64,000 bases of DNA, from NCBI GenBank assembly GCA_964559125.1, contig CAZLGW010000008.1, positions 62,001 to 126,000 on the forward strand. Reading direction: 5' to 3'. The position numbers and the translations under genes are program-made. Positions 37,388-46,612 of this stretch are shown one piece after another (within the stretch, counting starts at the first letter, position 1; each line of letters opens with the position of its first letter). This DNA is from Ravibacter sp964559125. Lineage in GTDB: Bacteria; Bacteroidota; Bacteroidia; Cytophagales; Spirosomataceae. The notes beneath the pieces are model-generated. The model was not told the origin of the DNA, did no database searches, and saw only the letters and a program-made list of their open reading frames with translations.

Positions 37388-38344
37388 TTGACTGCGTTTT
37401 TCACAGTTTGCAACCGACACCAGCTCCCGGGAGCAATAGCCTTGGGAAAAAGTATCCTGGAGCACCACAAAGGGGCTCCGTTCACGATCGGATGGGCCGA
37501 TAGTGCAGACGTGCCCGGGCTCCCTGCCGGAATAGATATCATCCCTGTTTCGGACCTGGAGCTGCGGCAGCTTCCCCAAATGAGCGGGTTCTATTATGAC
37601 TTTGAACTGGTACATGCGCTGAGGCCGTGGTTTGCCCGGCATCTGATGGAGCGCAGACCCTCCGTTTCCAACTGGGTATTCCTGGCGCCCACAGTAATGG
37701 TATACCGTTCATTCGACCACTTGTTTGACCCTGACTATGATCTTTTCCTGACTCCCCATATAGTGCAGCGCCTGCCGGAATCAGGCGGGCTGGACGACAA
37801 GCGGATACTCAATATCGGGATGTTCCATTCCAACGCCTGGATAGCCCGACGTTCCGAAAGTGTACAAAACCTGCTGGAATGGTGGAGCGTAAGGACCATC
37901 GACCGGGCTTCATTTGACCTTTGCAACGGCATGTGCCTCGATCAGCTATGGCTCAACTACGCCCCTATACACGTAGCCCGCTCGCTCGTCATAAGGGACC
38001 CGCTCTGGCATCTCGGATTACACAACTGTCTTCTTCATTCTTTAAAGTTTGAAAACGATATCCCTGTCGTAGCCGGGAAGCGGGTGTATACCGTAGATTT
38101 CTCAGGTTTGCTCGGCTATCATCCGGTCTGGTCGGATCATGCGGCGCTGGTAACCGGCCATAGTGACTGGACCTCCCTCGCCGGAAGCTATTTTAAAAAT
38201 CTTGAGACACTGAAGGAGTTCCGTCTGACGGGAAACGCAGGATACGGACGCCCCGCTCCCATTTCTTCTATGCGTAATCTCAGGAAATCGGTAAAATCGA
38301 AACTGGACCACCTGGTGAAGTTGATAGATCAATTTGAAATTTAG
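37388..38344 (+). CDS. GT8-like glycosyltransferase paralogue lacking DxD (probable pseudoenzyme)
   Basis: This 318-residue protein is a paralogue of the protein at 35671. The N-termini align (AFFTVCNRHQLPGAIALGKS versus AFTICSINYLAQAQTLGES), and DQLWLNYAP matches DQNWMNFLP. The DxD segment FDPDIIVF has become LAPTVMVY, and FHYSG has become VDFSG, so both metal-binding elements are gone. The frame is intact and the rest well conserved, suggesting a non-catalytic partner rather than decay. The start is TTG at 37388: no ATG or GTG lies between it and the in-frame stop at 37349, and it aligns with the paralogue's first residue. The next gene starts 4 bases later. Confidence 0.8.
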   Translation: MTAFFTVCNRHQLPGAIALGKSILEHHKGAPFTIGWADSADVPGLPAGIDIIPVSDLELRQLPQMSGFYYDFELVHALRPWFARHLMERRPSVSNWVFLAPTVMVYRSFDHLFDPDYDLFLTPHIVQRLPESGGLDDKRILNIGMFHSNAWIARRSESVQNLLEWWSVRTIDRASFDLCNGMCLDQLWLNYAPIHVARSLVIRDPLWHLGLHNCLLHSLKFENDIPVVAGKRVYTVDFSGLLGYHPVWSDHAALVTGHSDWTSLAGSYFKNLETLKEFRLTGNAGYGRPAPISSMRNLRKSVKSKLDHLVKLIDQFEI

Positions 38345-38348
38345 ACTG

Positions 38349-39254
38349 ATGGAGCCCTTACAAGCCAGTACTGAAAAGTTAAAAGCATTTGTCAGCAGGT
38401 TGTATACCGGTCCCGAAATGCCGGACTACACCGGCGTCGCCACTCCGAGGCTGACCATCATTACCCCATCCTACAACCAGGCCGAATTCCTCGAAAGGAC
38501 AATCCTGAGCGTGCTCAACCAGGGCTATCCCAACCTGGAATACCTCATCATAGACGGAGGCTCCACGGATCAAAGCGCCGAAGTAATCCGTAAATACGAG
38601 AAATACATCACCTACTGGGTTAGCGAGAAAGACAAAGGACAGGTAGACGCCCTTAATAAAGGGCTTGGAATGGCAACGGGCCAGTGGGTCGCTTTCCAGA
38701 ATTCTGACGACGTTTATTTCCCCGACACCTTCCTCCATTTTGCAAAAGCGGCAGGTAACCCTGAAAAGCCGGCGGACATTGTATACGGAGACCTGTATCT
38801 CGTCGATCAGGATGACCGGGCCACAGAGCTACTGAAGACGATCCCCTTCAGCCTGACAAGTCAGGTATGGGAAGGGATGCAAATGCATAATCAATCTCTC
38901 TTTTTTAAACTGGATCTTGTAAAACGGTACGGGCTATTTGATGAAAGCTACCGGTTTGCATTCGACTACGAATTTATAACCCGCTACGCTTCAGCTCCCG
39001 GCGTAAAGGCAAAACGTGTGGAAGGTCTGCTGGGCGCCCTGAGAGTCCACGAAAGCGCTAAGTCTTCTACAATTGCCGATGTAGGCCGGGAAGAGCATCG
39101 GAAGATTCAACAGGAGTATGCCGGAAAACTAAAGCAACGAGTTCCGGCAAAAATCAGGTATCTTTGTATCCGGTTTAGAAAAGCCATATATCTGTTAGCA
39201 GACATGGACTTTGCATACCTGAGGCACAGGCTCGGGATTTCCAGGAAAGGATGA
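38349..39254 (+). CDS. GT2 family glycosyltransferase
   Basis: The protein has 301 residues from the ATG at 38349. The GT-A domain is typical: LTIITPSYNQAEFLERTILS, IIDGGSTDQS, and a DxD-like pair in FQNSDDVYFP (about residue 116). The C-terminal part is predicted soluble with a basic tail. It is an inverting transferase that adds one sugar at the cytoplasmic side; the donor is unknown. Its last four bases overlap the start of the O-antigen ligase-like gene (ATGA). Confidence 0.9.
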   Translation: MEPLQASTEKLKAFVSRLYTGPEMPDYTGVATPRLTIITPSYNQAEFLERTILSVLNQGYPNLEYLIIDGGSTDQSAEVIRKYEKYITYWVSEKDKGQVDALNKGLGMATGQWVAFQNSDDVYFPDTFLHFAKAAGNPEKPADIVYGDLYLVDQDDRATELLKTIPFSLTSQVWEGMQMHNQSLFFKLDLVKRYGLFDESYRFAFDYEFITRYASAPGVKAKRVEGLLGALRVHESAKSSTIADVGREEHRKIQQEYAGKLKQRVPAKIRYLCIRFRKAIYLLADMDFAYLRHRLGISRKG

Positions 39255-40582
39255 ACTTAGGAAGTTTAATAGGCAACATTCATTATTTACGGTATTCCGT
39301 AGGGATTTCCATGATGATCAATGGCTTCCCTATTATCTTTTTTGTCCGCGATACACTCGGGATAGGACCCGCCAGCAGTGTTTTTACAGGTATTTTCTTT
39401 GCTTTCGCTCTTGTGCTGATGATCCCGGCCAGGCTCACGACGGTCGCCTATAAGCCTAATATCCTGCTTTTCCAGTTTGCCGCAATTTTTTTCGGGATGC
39501 TGGTGTTCTATTTCTTCTTTATCAATTATATGGGTAAGTCGGCTACTGACATAGTCAACTTCACCTATACTTTCGGCTTCTTTATCCTACTGCTTTATGT
39601 CCCTAACGACATCCAGAAAACACTGTTGGTGGTGGTTTTCCTGATGTCCCTGATGAATAACCTCACGCTGATATATTCACTGATCACCAACCCTAACTGG
39701 ACGCTCGGGATGCGTGCTGCGGTAACATTTGCCAACGAAAACGCCCAGCAAGGCGGGAATCCTCACCTTGCTGCCCGGAATGCGCTGATCTGCCTGCTTT
39801 CCGGATATGTGTTAATCGGCGAGTTTAGAAATGCCTGGATCAAAATATTGCTCATTGTCTCCCTGATATTCAGTTTCTCTGTGATGATCCTCACACAGTC
39901 GAAATCTTGTCTGCTCGGAACCGGCTTCATCATCGCTACCCACCTGTTCTTCAGGCTCAATTTCTCGCGTATGGCCGGAGGTATCAAACAGCTGTTTACG
40001 CTTCGCGCCCTGGTAGTGTTGATTGTCCTCCTGGGTATTTTCAGGTATCTTACCCATCGCTTCTACGGCATTTACAGTATTATTATCAATTACTGGGATG
40101 TATTGGCCGATCGCTTTGAAAACGTACTATTTACCGCTTTCCAGTTGGAAACCAGTGAGGACGTAACGGAAGACGCTTCTGCAATGGGCCGGGTTGCCAG
40201 CTTCGATTTCCTGAAGGAAGCTGTCTATGATCCCAAAGTGCTGCTCATCGGCAACGGCTATAAATTTGAATTTATGGATGTACCCCCGATCGAAATGCTG
40301 GCCAATCACGGACTTTTGGGATTTTTCATTTTCTGCGCGCTCAATTTCTTTTTCCTGATGTTCTCCATAAAGGAAATACGGCTTGGCCGAAGTCCTCTGG
40401 GTGTCTTTGCCGCCTCTTTCTTTATGTATTTTCCGGCGCTGCTGATCAGTTCCGGAAGGCCTTACGATATTGCATATTGGTTTCCCTATATGTTCTTCAT
40501 ACGCTTTCTGGGAATTCCCTACCTGAATAAAAAATATACCGGCTCCAAAGCGCTTCCGGGGCAAATAACTCCTGCCGCCTGA
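39251..40582 (+). CDS. O-antigen ligase/polymerase-like membrane protein (WaaL/Wzy-like)
   Basis: This 443-residue protein has about eleven hydrophobic segments. The helix with LTQSKSCLLGTG (about residue 218) matches the TQSRG-type motif of the O-antigen ligase family. A long periplasmic loop (about 280-350) ends in IEMLANHGLLGFFIF, the usual E-x-G-hydrophobic tail after the ligase loop, although the canonical HN pair is not visible. It may polymerise repeat units (Wzy) or ligate the finished glycan (WaaL). Next to an ABC exporter, ligation is more consistent with known pathways. Confidence 0.75.
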   Translation: MNLGSLIGNIHYLRYSVGISMMINGFPIIFFVRDTLGIGPASSVFTGIFFAFALVLMIPARLTTVAYKPNILLFQFAAIFFGMLVFYFFFINYMGKSATDIVNFTYTFGFFILLLYVPNDIQKTLLVVVFLMSLMNNLTLIYSLITNPNWTLGMRAAVTFANENAQQGGNPHLAARNALICLLSGYVLIGEFRNAWIKILLIVSLIFSFSVMILTQSKSCLLGTGFIIATHLFFRLNFSRMAGGIKQLFTLRALVVLIVLLGIFRYLTHRFYGIYSIIINYWDVLADRFENVLFTAFQLETSEDVTEDASAMGRVASFDFLKEAVYDPKVLLIGNGYKFEFMDVPPIEMLANHGLLGFFIFCALNFFFLMFSIKEIRLGRSPLGVFAASFFMYFPALLISSGRPYDIAYWFPYMFFIRFLGIPYLNKKYTGSKALPGQITPAA

Positions 40583-40622
40583 CAAATATCCTGAGCAGCC
40601 CCAGATACGAATCTTCTTTTTC

Positions 40623-41789
40623 ATGTCACTCCGTCAACGAATTACCAGTCTGTTTTCCCGGAATATCCAGAACGGTAAGCTGATTCCGGAAGTAGACGGT
40701 CTTCGTTTTCTTGCTATACTGCTTGTTTTCCTGCACCATGTGCACTCGTTCTTCGAATTCAGTTCACCCGTAGAGTTCAAAGACATCGATCAGTTTCAGG
40801 GACTAAGGCAATGGCTGATAGACGGAAGAAAAGGCGTAGATCTTTTTTTTGTGATCAGCGGCTTTATCCTGGCGCTGCCTTTTGCCAGATCGTATATCAA
40901 AGGAGCTCCGCAACCCTCCCTGAAAAAGTATTTTAAACGCCGCCTGACACGCCTCGAACCTCCCTATATCGCGGCAATGCTCGTGATGTTCCTGGTTTTT
41001 CCTCTGGTAACCGGTATGGACTATCCCTTTGCCTTCCGCAGCTTTATGGCGTCGCTGATTTATAGCCACGTATTTATTTACGGCGTTTCCTCCTTCCTGC
41101 TTTCGGTGGCCTGGTCGCTGGAGCTGGAAGTACATTTCTATCTTCTTGCTCCCCTACTCTTTCTTGTTCTGAAGCTGCCGATTCTGCTTCGTCGGCTGGG
41201 CATCATATTCATTATACTAGGGCTTCCCTGGATACAATCCGGATACCAGACGCCCGGCTTCTACCTTCTGCACTATATCCAGTTCTTTATCGGTGGGATC
41301 CTGCTTGCCGACTTATACATTCACCGTCCGAAAATCAAAACCGGCAGCACTTTTTTTTCTTTTATCGGGCTGCTCCTTTTTGCGGCCGTATTGTTCCTCC
41401 CGCACGTTCGCACGCATCTTATGTTGTCTGAACATGACAGGTACTTTGCGATGATCTTCCCGCTCGCCATAACTGCATTCTACTATATCGTACTTACCAA
41501 TCCATTCTGGGGAAAGATATTTGCTTATCGTTGGATTTCGCTCATAGGCGGGATGTGTTACTCCATTTACCTGGTGCACCAGCCGATTTTATCAGCATCA
41601 ATGAAGGTTATCTTCCGGTACCAGTTCTTTGAATCATACGGCTGGGAGTTCTTTTTCGTAACACTCCTTTGCATACTGCCCGTCATGGCCGGAAGCGTTA
41701 TTTTTTTTCTGCTGATCGAGAAACCCTGCATGGATCCGGAATGGCCGGAAAAACTGGCAGCAAAAGTGAAAACCCTTTTCAGAAGATAG
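40623..41789 (+). CDS. Acyltransferase 3 family protein (OafA-like)
   Basis: This 388-residue integral membrane protein begins IPEVDGLRFLAILLVFLHHV, the acyltransferase-3 start with its functionally important R and H. FFVISGFILALPF is the next signature, and about ten helices follow to the end. The family transfers acetyl or other acyl groups to sugars across the inner membrane. No SGNH domain is fused here, but a separate SGNH protein is the next gene, so the two may act as a pair. It starts 40 bases after the ligase-like gene. Confidence 0.9.
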   Translation: MSLRQRITSLFSRNIQNGKLIPEVDGLRFLAILLVFLHHVHSFFEFSSPVEFKDIDQFQGLRQWLIDGRKGVDLFFVISGFILALPFARSYIKGAPQPSLKKYFKRRLTRLEPPYIAAMLVMFLVFPLVTGMDYPFAFRSFMASLIYSHVFIYGVSSFLLSVAWSLELEVHFYLLAPLLFLVLKLPILLRRLGIIFIILGLPWIQSGYQTPGFYLLHYIQFFIGGILLADLYIHRPKIKTGSTFFSFIGLLLFAAVLFLPHVRTHLMLSEHDRYFAMIFPLAITAFYYIVLTNPFWGKIFAYRWISLIGGMCYSIYLVHQPILSASMKVIFRYQFFESYGWEFFFVTLLCILPVMAGSVIFFLLIEKPCMDPEWPEKLAAKVKTLFRR

Positions 41790-41818
41790 TTCCGTTTTTA
41801 CCCGGAACCGAAAAATCT

Positions 41819-41826
41819 TACCTTTG
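41819..41826 (+). promoter_or_regulatory. Possible internal promoter -7 element (TACCTTTG)
   Basis: TACCTTTG matches TAnnTTTG exactly and lies 23 bases before the ATG of the SGNH gene, inside a 60-base gap that is long for this cluster. No -33 element is obvious. It may drive the second half of the cluster separately. Confidence 0.35.
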
Positions 41827-41849
41827 CCCTTTGACTATTGAAGTTCGGA

Positions 41850-42821
41850 ATGCTGTCACTTTTTAGGAAAATTTCATTTTCCCTTTTTTTCCTGCTGATC
41901 TGTATTGAGTTGATTCTCCGCTTTGGATACGGCTTTTGCAGTGCGCCTTTATACATTGAGGACCCTGACTATGAGTATATTTATGCTCCCGGCCAAACCG
42001 TCAGGCGTTTCGGCAATACCATCCGGACAAACTCTCTTTCCATGCGGAGTGGGGAGCTGTCGCCTTCCGACTCCGTCTCCGTGCTCCTTATCGGCGATTC
42101 GGTCGTAAACGGGGGAAGCCTTACCGACAATGAAGAGCTTGCTTCCACACTGCTGGAAAAAAGGCTGTCGGCTGAGCTGGGCAGGCGCATACGGGTGCTC
42201 AATATATCGGCAGGTTCCTGGGGCCCGGACAACAGCGCCGCCTACCTGAGGAGACACGGAGTTTTCAACGCAAAGGCCATAGGCCTGGTGGCAAGCAGCC
42301 ACGACGCTTATGATATCATGACGCATGCCCCACAGGTCGGGATAGATCCCAATCTGCCCGACAAGCAGTTCAGGATCGCGATTGTCGAGCTATGGAGCCG
42401 GTATATTTACCCGATATATTTCAAGAATATCAGGTTCAACCATGTTTACTATGCTCCCGGCGAGGAAGCTGTCGCTCAGACTCCGGAACCCGAAACATAC
42501 GTCATCAGGAAAGACGGCGACCATTTTAATCCCGGGTTCAGTGAGCTTAAGCATATTGCTGAACAGCACAATATCCCGTTTTTTATTTACCTGCACCCGG
42601 AGATATCCGAAATTGAGGACGGCTTTTATAACGACCAGGGACAGGCTATTGTCGACTATGCCCGCCAGGACAGCGTGCGGCTTATCAGGGAGCTCGATAT
42701 ACCGCCGCTCCGGGAGTATTACAGGAAAAGGGATGTTGTCCATTACAACGCAGAAGGTCAGAAATTCATGGCCGACCACCTCTTTCCCCTTTTTTACGGC
42801 TATCTGAAAGAACAGCATTGA
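41850..42821 (+). CDS. Membrane-anchored SGNH-hydrolase-like protein
   Basis: The protein has 323 residues from the ATG at 41850 (the TTG at 41838 is less likely). A single N-terminal signal anchor (ISFSLFFLLICIELIL) places it in the periplasm. The SGNH fold is indicated by VLLIGDSVVNGG (Ser near residue 83), NISAGSWG and a C-terminal DVVHYNAEGQKF (Asp/His near residues 294-298). Such proteins remove or transfer acyl groups on polysaccharides. Coming right after the acyltransferase-3 gene, it may complete an acyl-transfer pair like those in which AT3 and SGNH parts are fused. Its stop overlaps the next start by one base. Confidence 0.8.
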   Translation: MLSLFRKISFSLFFLLICIELILRFGYGFCSAPLYIEDPDYEYIYAPGQTVRRFGNTIRTNSLSMRSGELSPSDSVSVLLIGDSVVNGGSLTDNEELASTLLEKRLSAELGRRIRVLNISAGSWGPDNSAAYLRRHGVFNAKAIGLVASSHDAYDIMTHAPQVGIDPNLPDKQFRIAIVELWSRYIYPIYFKNIRFNHVYYAPGEEAVAQTPEPETYVIRKDGDHFNPGFSELKHIAEQHNIPFFIYLHPEISEIEDGFYNDQGQAIVDYARQDSVRLIRELDIPPLREYYRKRDVVHYNAEGQKFMADHLFPLFYGYLKEQH

Positions 42822-43972
42822 TGCGCGTCCTGATCGTCCATAACCAGCTTTGGGCTCATTATAAGTCGAAACTCTTTGAGGAGATTCACCGTAATCTCTC
42901 AGAAAGGTATCCCCGGGCGGTTTTCCGGGTTGTCCAGATCGGGTTGTACGAATCTTCAAGACAAAACATGCAATCTGATGATACCGGGGTCTTTAATTAT
43001 CCCTACCAGGTGCTCTTCAGGAAAAGCCTTGACCAGATCAGCTTTACGGACCGCCTGAAAGCGCTGCTCGGCGCGTATCGTGAGTTCAGGCCCGATGTAC
43101 TTAACATTACCGGGTATTACGACTGGGCGCAGATATTCCTGATGCTCCTGGCAAAGGCCGGGGGCGTAAAAGTGGTTTTATCGTCGGAGTCTTCGGCAGC
43201 CGATCACCGCCGGAGCCCGCTCCGGGAAGCGGTCAAGCGCTGGGTCCTTAACCGTGTCGACGCTTTTTTCTGTTTCGGCACCACATCGGCAGAATACCTG
43301 AAGCGATTGGGTGTCCCGGAGAAAAAAATAGCCGTCAGGAATGCTGCGGTCATCGACGACGGACGCATCAGGGAGGAATTTCTGCGTGCTGCCAGGAAAT
43401 CCCGCAAACACTCCCCCGCCTTTATCTTTGTCGGGCGCCTGGCAGAAGAAAAGAACCTGAAACTGCTCTTAGGAGCCTACAGCAAGGCGAAGAGCCAATC
43501 TTCCGCGCCCTGGGGCCTTATTCTTGTCGGGGACGGGTCGATGAAAAGTGAGATAACAGACTACATTGAAAAAGAAAAACTGGACGGAGTGATCGTTACT
43601 GGCGGCGTTTCATGGCTGGAAGTGCCGGAATGGCTTTCCCTTGCCGATGTCCTGATCCTGCCCAGCTATTCAGAGCCCTGGGGACTGGTTGTGAACGAGG
43701 CGCTGGTTTGCGGTCTGCCGGTTATTGTTTCCGAAAAATGCGGCTGTGCCGCCGACCTTGTAGAGGAAGGGGAAAACGGTTATCTTTTCGATCCTTACAA
43801 CACAGATGAGCTGGTTGCCCATATGGTACGCTTTATGCAGATGCTTCCGGATCGGCTGCGGTCATACGGTGCTCACGGACAGGCTATCGTAAGTAAATTC
43901 GCGGCCGGTAAGGTTGCCGCTGAAATGGTAAATACATACGCATCGCTGAGCGGAATCCCGGAAAGAAAATGA
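42821..43972 (+). CDS. GT4 family glycosyltransferase
   Basis: The protein has 383 residues from the ATG at 42821, whose first base is shared with the preceding stop codon. The GT-B C-terminal half is well preserved: FIFVGRLAEEKNLKLLL, VGDGSMKSEI and the E-x7-E motif EPWGLVVNEA (about residue 286), followed by CGCAADLVEEGENG. It is a retaining transferase acting on a cytoplasmic lipid-linked intermediate. It overlaps the next glycosyltransferase gene by four bases. Confidence 0.9.
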   Translation: MRVLIVHNQLWAHYKSKLFEEIHRNLSERYPRAVFRVVQIGLYESSRQNMQSDDTGVFNYPYQVLFRKSLDQISFTDRLKALLGAYREFRPDVLNITGYYDWAQIFLMLLAKAGGVKVVLSSESSAADHRRSPLREAVKRWVLNRVDAFFCFGTTSAEYLKRLGVPEKKIAVRNAAVIDDGRIREEFLRAARKSRKHSPAFIFVGRLAEEKNLKLLLGAYSKAKSQSSAPWGLILVGDGSMKSEITDYIEKEKLDGVIVTGGVSWLEVPEWLSLADVLILPSYSEPWGLVVNEALVCGLPVIVSEKCGCAADLVEEGENGYLFDPYNTDELVAHMVRFMQMLPDRLRSYGAHGQAIVSKFAAGKVAAEMVNTYASLSGIPERK

Positions 43973-45129
43973 AGATACTTAATATATGCGCTTACACCTG
44001 GGAAATCGGCGGCCCCGCCCGGATTATCTATGACCACACGGTAGAGGCGGTTGCGCGCGGGCATGAAGTCGATATTTTAAGTCCCATGTCACCGGGCGAC
44101 AAACTATATCCCGCTCCGGAGGGAGCCCGCGTGATCCCCTGCCTCAGAACCCAGCCTGTAGCCGGGTTTTACCGGGAATTTTCGCTCGATCTGTACCGGT
44201 TCCTCAAAAAGCACCTCAATGGCTACGACGTAGTTCACATCCACGGCATCTGGCACTTCGGAAGCCTGGCGCCTTTCCTGGTGAAAAGTAAAGTCCCAAA
44301 GATCATCACTATCCACGGGCTTCTCGACAGGTGGGCGGTCAACCACCATGCCTGGAAAAAGAACCTGGTGACACTGCTCTATCAAAAGCGATTGCTGGGC
44401 AAAGCAAACGTCATCCACATCAACAACACCGACGAAGAGGAAGATGTGATCCAGTACCTGGGCTATCGCCCCGGCAATATGGTCATTATCCCGAACGGGA
44501 TGCGTATGACAGATTACGACCCCCTGTCGCCGAAAGGCATGTTCAGGCAGCATTTCAATATCCCTGACGACAAGAGAATCCTGCTTTTCATGGGTCGCCT
44601 CAATATTAAAAAAGGACTTGATATCCTGCTGCCGGCCTTCAGAAACTGTCATCGCAGCCGGCCGGATACACTGCTCATCCTGGCAGGGCCTGACGACGGG
44701 TATAAGGCGGAAGCATCTGAGTTTATAGAAAAGAACGGGTTGTCTGACGCTGTAAAATTTACAGGCATGCTTACCGGTGAGCTGAAAAAAGCCGCGCTTT
44801 CTGATGCTTCGGTTTTTGTATTGCCTACTTATTCCGAAGGATTCTCCATTGCAGTGCTCGAAGCCATGGCAAGCCGGCTGCCGGCAGTGGTTTCCGACCG
44901 CACCGGATTCGGTGATTTTACCAGGCGGTATGACGCGGCAGCCATTACGGAACTAAACCCGGATGATCTTTCCGGTAAGCTTCAGAAAATCCTCAACGAC
45001 GACGCCTACCGGATCTCGAGGGCTGAAAACGCCTACCGAATGGTTTCCGAACTTTTCGACATCAGGGTGGTAGCCCTGCAAATGCTCGATACTTACAAAA
45101 GCGCTGTCCTGGCATCGCAATTGCAATGA
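43969..45129 (+). CDS. GT4 family glycosyltransferase
   Basis: This 386-residue GT-B enzyme has the N-terminal glycine-rich start ICAYTWEIGGPARIIYDH, ITIHGLLDRWAV in the acceptor domain, FMGRLNIKKGLDILLPAF, and an E-x7-E motif EGFSIAVLEA (about residue 286). It is a separate family member from the gene just upstream. The sugar donor is unknown. A 24-base gap separates it from the following GT2 gene. Confidence 0.9.
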   Translation: MKILNICAYTWEIGGPARIIYDHTVEAVARGHEVDILSPMSPGDKLYPAPEGARVIPCLRTQPVAGFYREFSLDLYRFLKKHLNGYDVVHIHGIWHFGSLAPFLVKSKVPKIITIHGLLDRWAVNHHAWKKNLVTLLYQKRLLGKANVIHINNTDEEEDVIQYLGYRPGNMVIIPNGMRMTDYDPLSPKGMFRQHFNIPDDKRILLFMGRLNIKKGLDILLPAFRNCHRSRPDTLLILAGPDDGYKAEASEFIEKNGLSDAVKFTGMLTGELKKAALSDASVFVLPTYSEGFSIAVLEAMASRLPAVVSDRTGFGDFTRRYDAAAITELNPDDLSGKLQKILNDDAYRISRAENAYRMVSELFDIRVVALQMLDTYKSAVLASQLQ

Positions 45130-45153
45130 CATCTATCGGAAATCAAAATAGTT

Positions 45154-46086
45154 ATGACCAACCTGTCGGTTCTCATCCTCACTCACAATGAATCCTTGCA
45201 CATAGGCAGGTGTATAGACAGCTTTGCCGGCCTTACCGACAAAATTTTTATCGTTGACTCATTCTCTTCCGACAATACCGTAGAAATAGCCAGGTCGAAA
45301 GGAGCGCAGGTTATTCAGAACCCGTGGATCTCGTATGCCTTCCAGTTTAACCACGCTATCGATCATAATCCTTTTCAGACCGGATGGGTGATGCGGATGG
45401 ACGCCGATGAGTATATCACTCCTGAACTGAAAGAAGAGCTCTCGGCTTTGCTGGCGCAGGATACCCCACAGGATATCACCGGGTTTTACGTAAAACGGCG
45501 GGTTTTCTTTATGAACCAGTGGATCAGGCGGGGAGGATACTACCCGATCTGGCTGCTCCGTATCTGGCGGAACGGGAAGGGACGCTGCGAGGAATTGTGG
45601 ATGGATGAACATATCAAACTCAGCGAAGGAACCACGCGGCAGTTGAAAAACGATATCGTCGACCATAACCTGAATAACCTTACCTGGTGGACTCAAAAGC
45701 ATAACAACTACGCAACGCGGGAGATCATAGATCTGCTGAATATTAAGTACAATTTCGAAGAAAAGCCGACGGTAACACCTGCTTTATTCGGATCACAGGA
45801 GCAGCGAACGAGGTACCTGAAGATTAAATACGCCTCGCTGCCGCTTTTTACCCGGCCGTTTCTTTACTTTGTTTACCGGTATTTCTGGAAGCTTGGCTTC
45901 CTCGACGGCACCAGGGGCCTTATCTGGCATTCGCTCCAGGGATTATGGTACCGCTTCCTGGTAGATGCCAAAATTTACGAGGTGTACCAACGGGCCGGTA
46001 AGGAGAAGGCATCCATCATACGACATTTTAAAGAGGAATATGGAAAAGACCTCAGGAACCCGAACCGATCTGGCGCGGTACGATAA
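45154..46086 (+). CDS. GT2 family glycosyltransferase (WaaE/KdtX-like)
   Basis: This 310-residue GT-A protein has LSVLILTHNESLHIGRCIDS, FIVDSFSSDNTVEIA and the metal-binding MRMDADEYI (about residue 89). The overall pattern, including the downstream FFMNQWIRRGGYYP, resembles the WaaE/LgtF group of beta-1,4-glucosyltransferases that act on lipopolysaccharide core or capsule. The specific sugar is not certain. Its 3' end overlaps the WcaF-like gene by 47 bases, an unusually long overlap in this cluster. Confidence 0.88.
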   Translation: MTNLSVLILTHNESLHIGRCIDSFAGLTDKIFIVDSFSSDNTVEIARSKGAQVIQNPWISYAFQFNHAIDHNPFQTGWVMRMDADEYITPELKEELSALLAQDTPQDITGFYVKRRVFFMNQWIRRGGYYPIWLLRIWRNGKGRCEELWMDEHIKLSEGTTRQLKNDIVDHNLNNLTWWTQKHNNYATREIIDLLNIKYNFEEKPTVTPALFGSQEQRTRYLKIKYASLPLFTRPFLYFVYRYFWKLGFLDGTRGLIWHSLQGLWYRFLVDAKIYEVYQRAGKEKASIIRHFKEEYGKDLRNPNRSGAVR

Positions 46087-46612
46087 CAGCTGGTATGATC
46101 CGGGTCCGCTCTGGAAGCGGGCCCTGTGGTACCTTGCAGGACGCCTGTTTGTGAATACCTACCTGCCGGTCCCAAACGGCCTCAAGATCGGTATCCTCCG
46201 GATATTCGGCGCCAGGATCGGCGCCGGTGTTACATTGAAACCCGGGGTCAATATCAAGTACCCATGGTTTCTCACTGTGGAAAACAATACCTGGATTGGC
46301 GAAAATGTGTGGATTGACAACCTCATAGAGGTTTCCATCGGTCGCAACGTATGCCTGTCACAGGGAGCTATGCTGCTCACCGGAAACCACGATTATTCCA
46401 GGCCCGGCTTTGACCTGATCCTTGGGAAAATACAACTTCATGACGGCGTTTGGATTGGTGCTCAGGCGGTAGTATGCCCGGGCGTAACCTGTCACAATCA
46501 TGCCGTACTTACCGTAAAATCGGTTGCAACCCGGGATCTGGAGGCATATGGGATATACCAGGGAAACCCGGCGGTATTTATCAAAACCAGGAATATCAAA
46601 GAATTACCTTGA
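46040..46612 (+). CDS. WcaF-like putative colanic-acid-type acetyltransferase
   Basis: The protein has 190 residues from the ATG at 46040, which is preceded by AGAGGA; the start at 45965 would lie deep inside the upstream gene. Length and sequence (WKRALWYLAGRLFVNTYLP, then hexapeptide turns IGAGVTLKPGVNIKYPWFLT) fit the WcaF group of left-handed beta-helix acetyltransferases. A catalytic His is likely in LTGNHDYSRPGFD. It should O-acetylate a sugar of the repeat unit using acetyl-CoA. Its stop codon overlaps the TTG start of the following gene. Confidence 0.88.
   Translation: MEKTSGTRTDLARYDNSWYDPGPLWKRALWYLAGRLFVNTYLPVPNGLKIGILRIFGARIGAGVTLKPGVNIKYPWFLTVENNTWIGENVWIDNLIEVSIGRNVCLSQGAMLLTGNHDYSRPGFDLILGKIQLHDGVWIGAQAVVCPGVTCHNHAVLTVKSVATRDLEAYGIYQGNPAVFIKTRNIKELP

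Noticed and set aside
45965..46039. Longer start for the WcaF-like gene
   Set aside because: It would lie in the upstream gene and exceed the family length; the ATG at 46040 has a ribosome-binding-like AGAGGA in front.
46450..46608. Longer start for the GT2 gene
   Set aside because: The 53 extra residues lie inside the WcaF-like gene and show no GT2 similarity.
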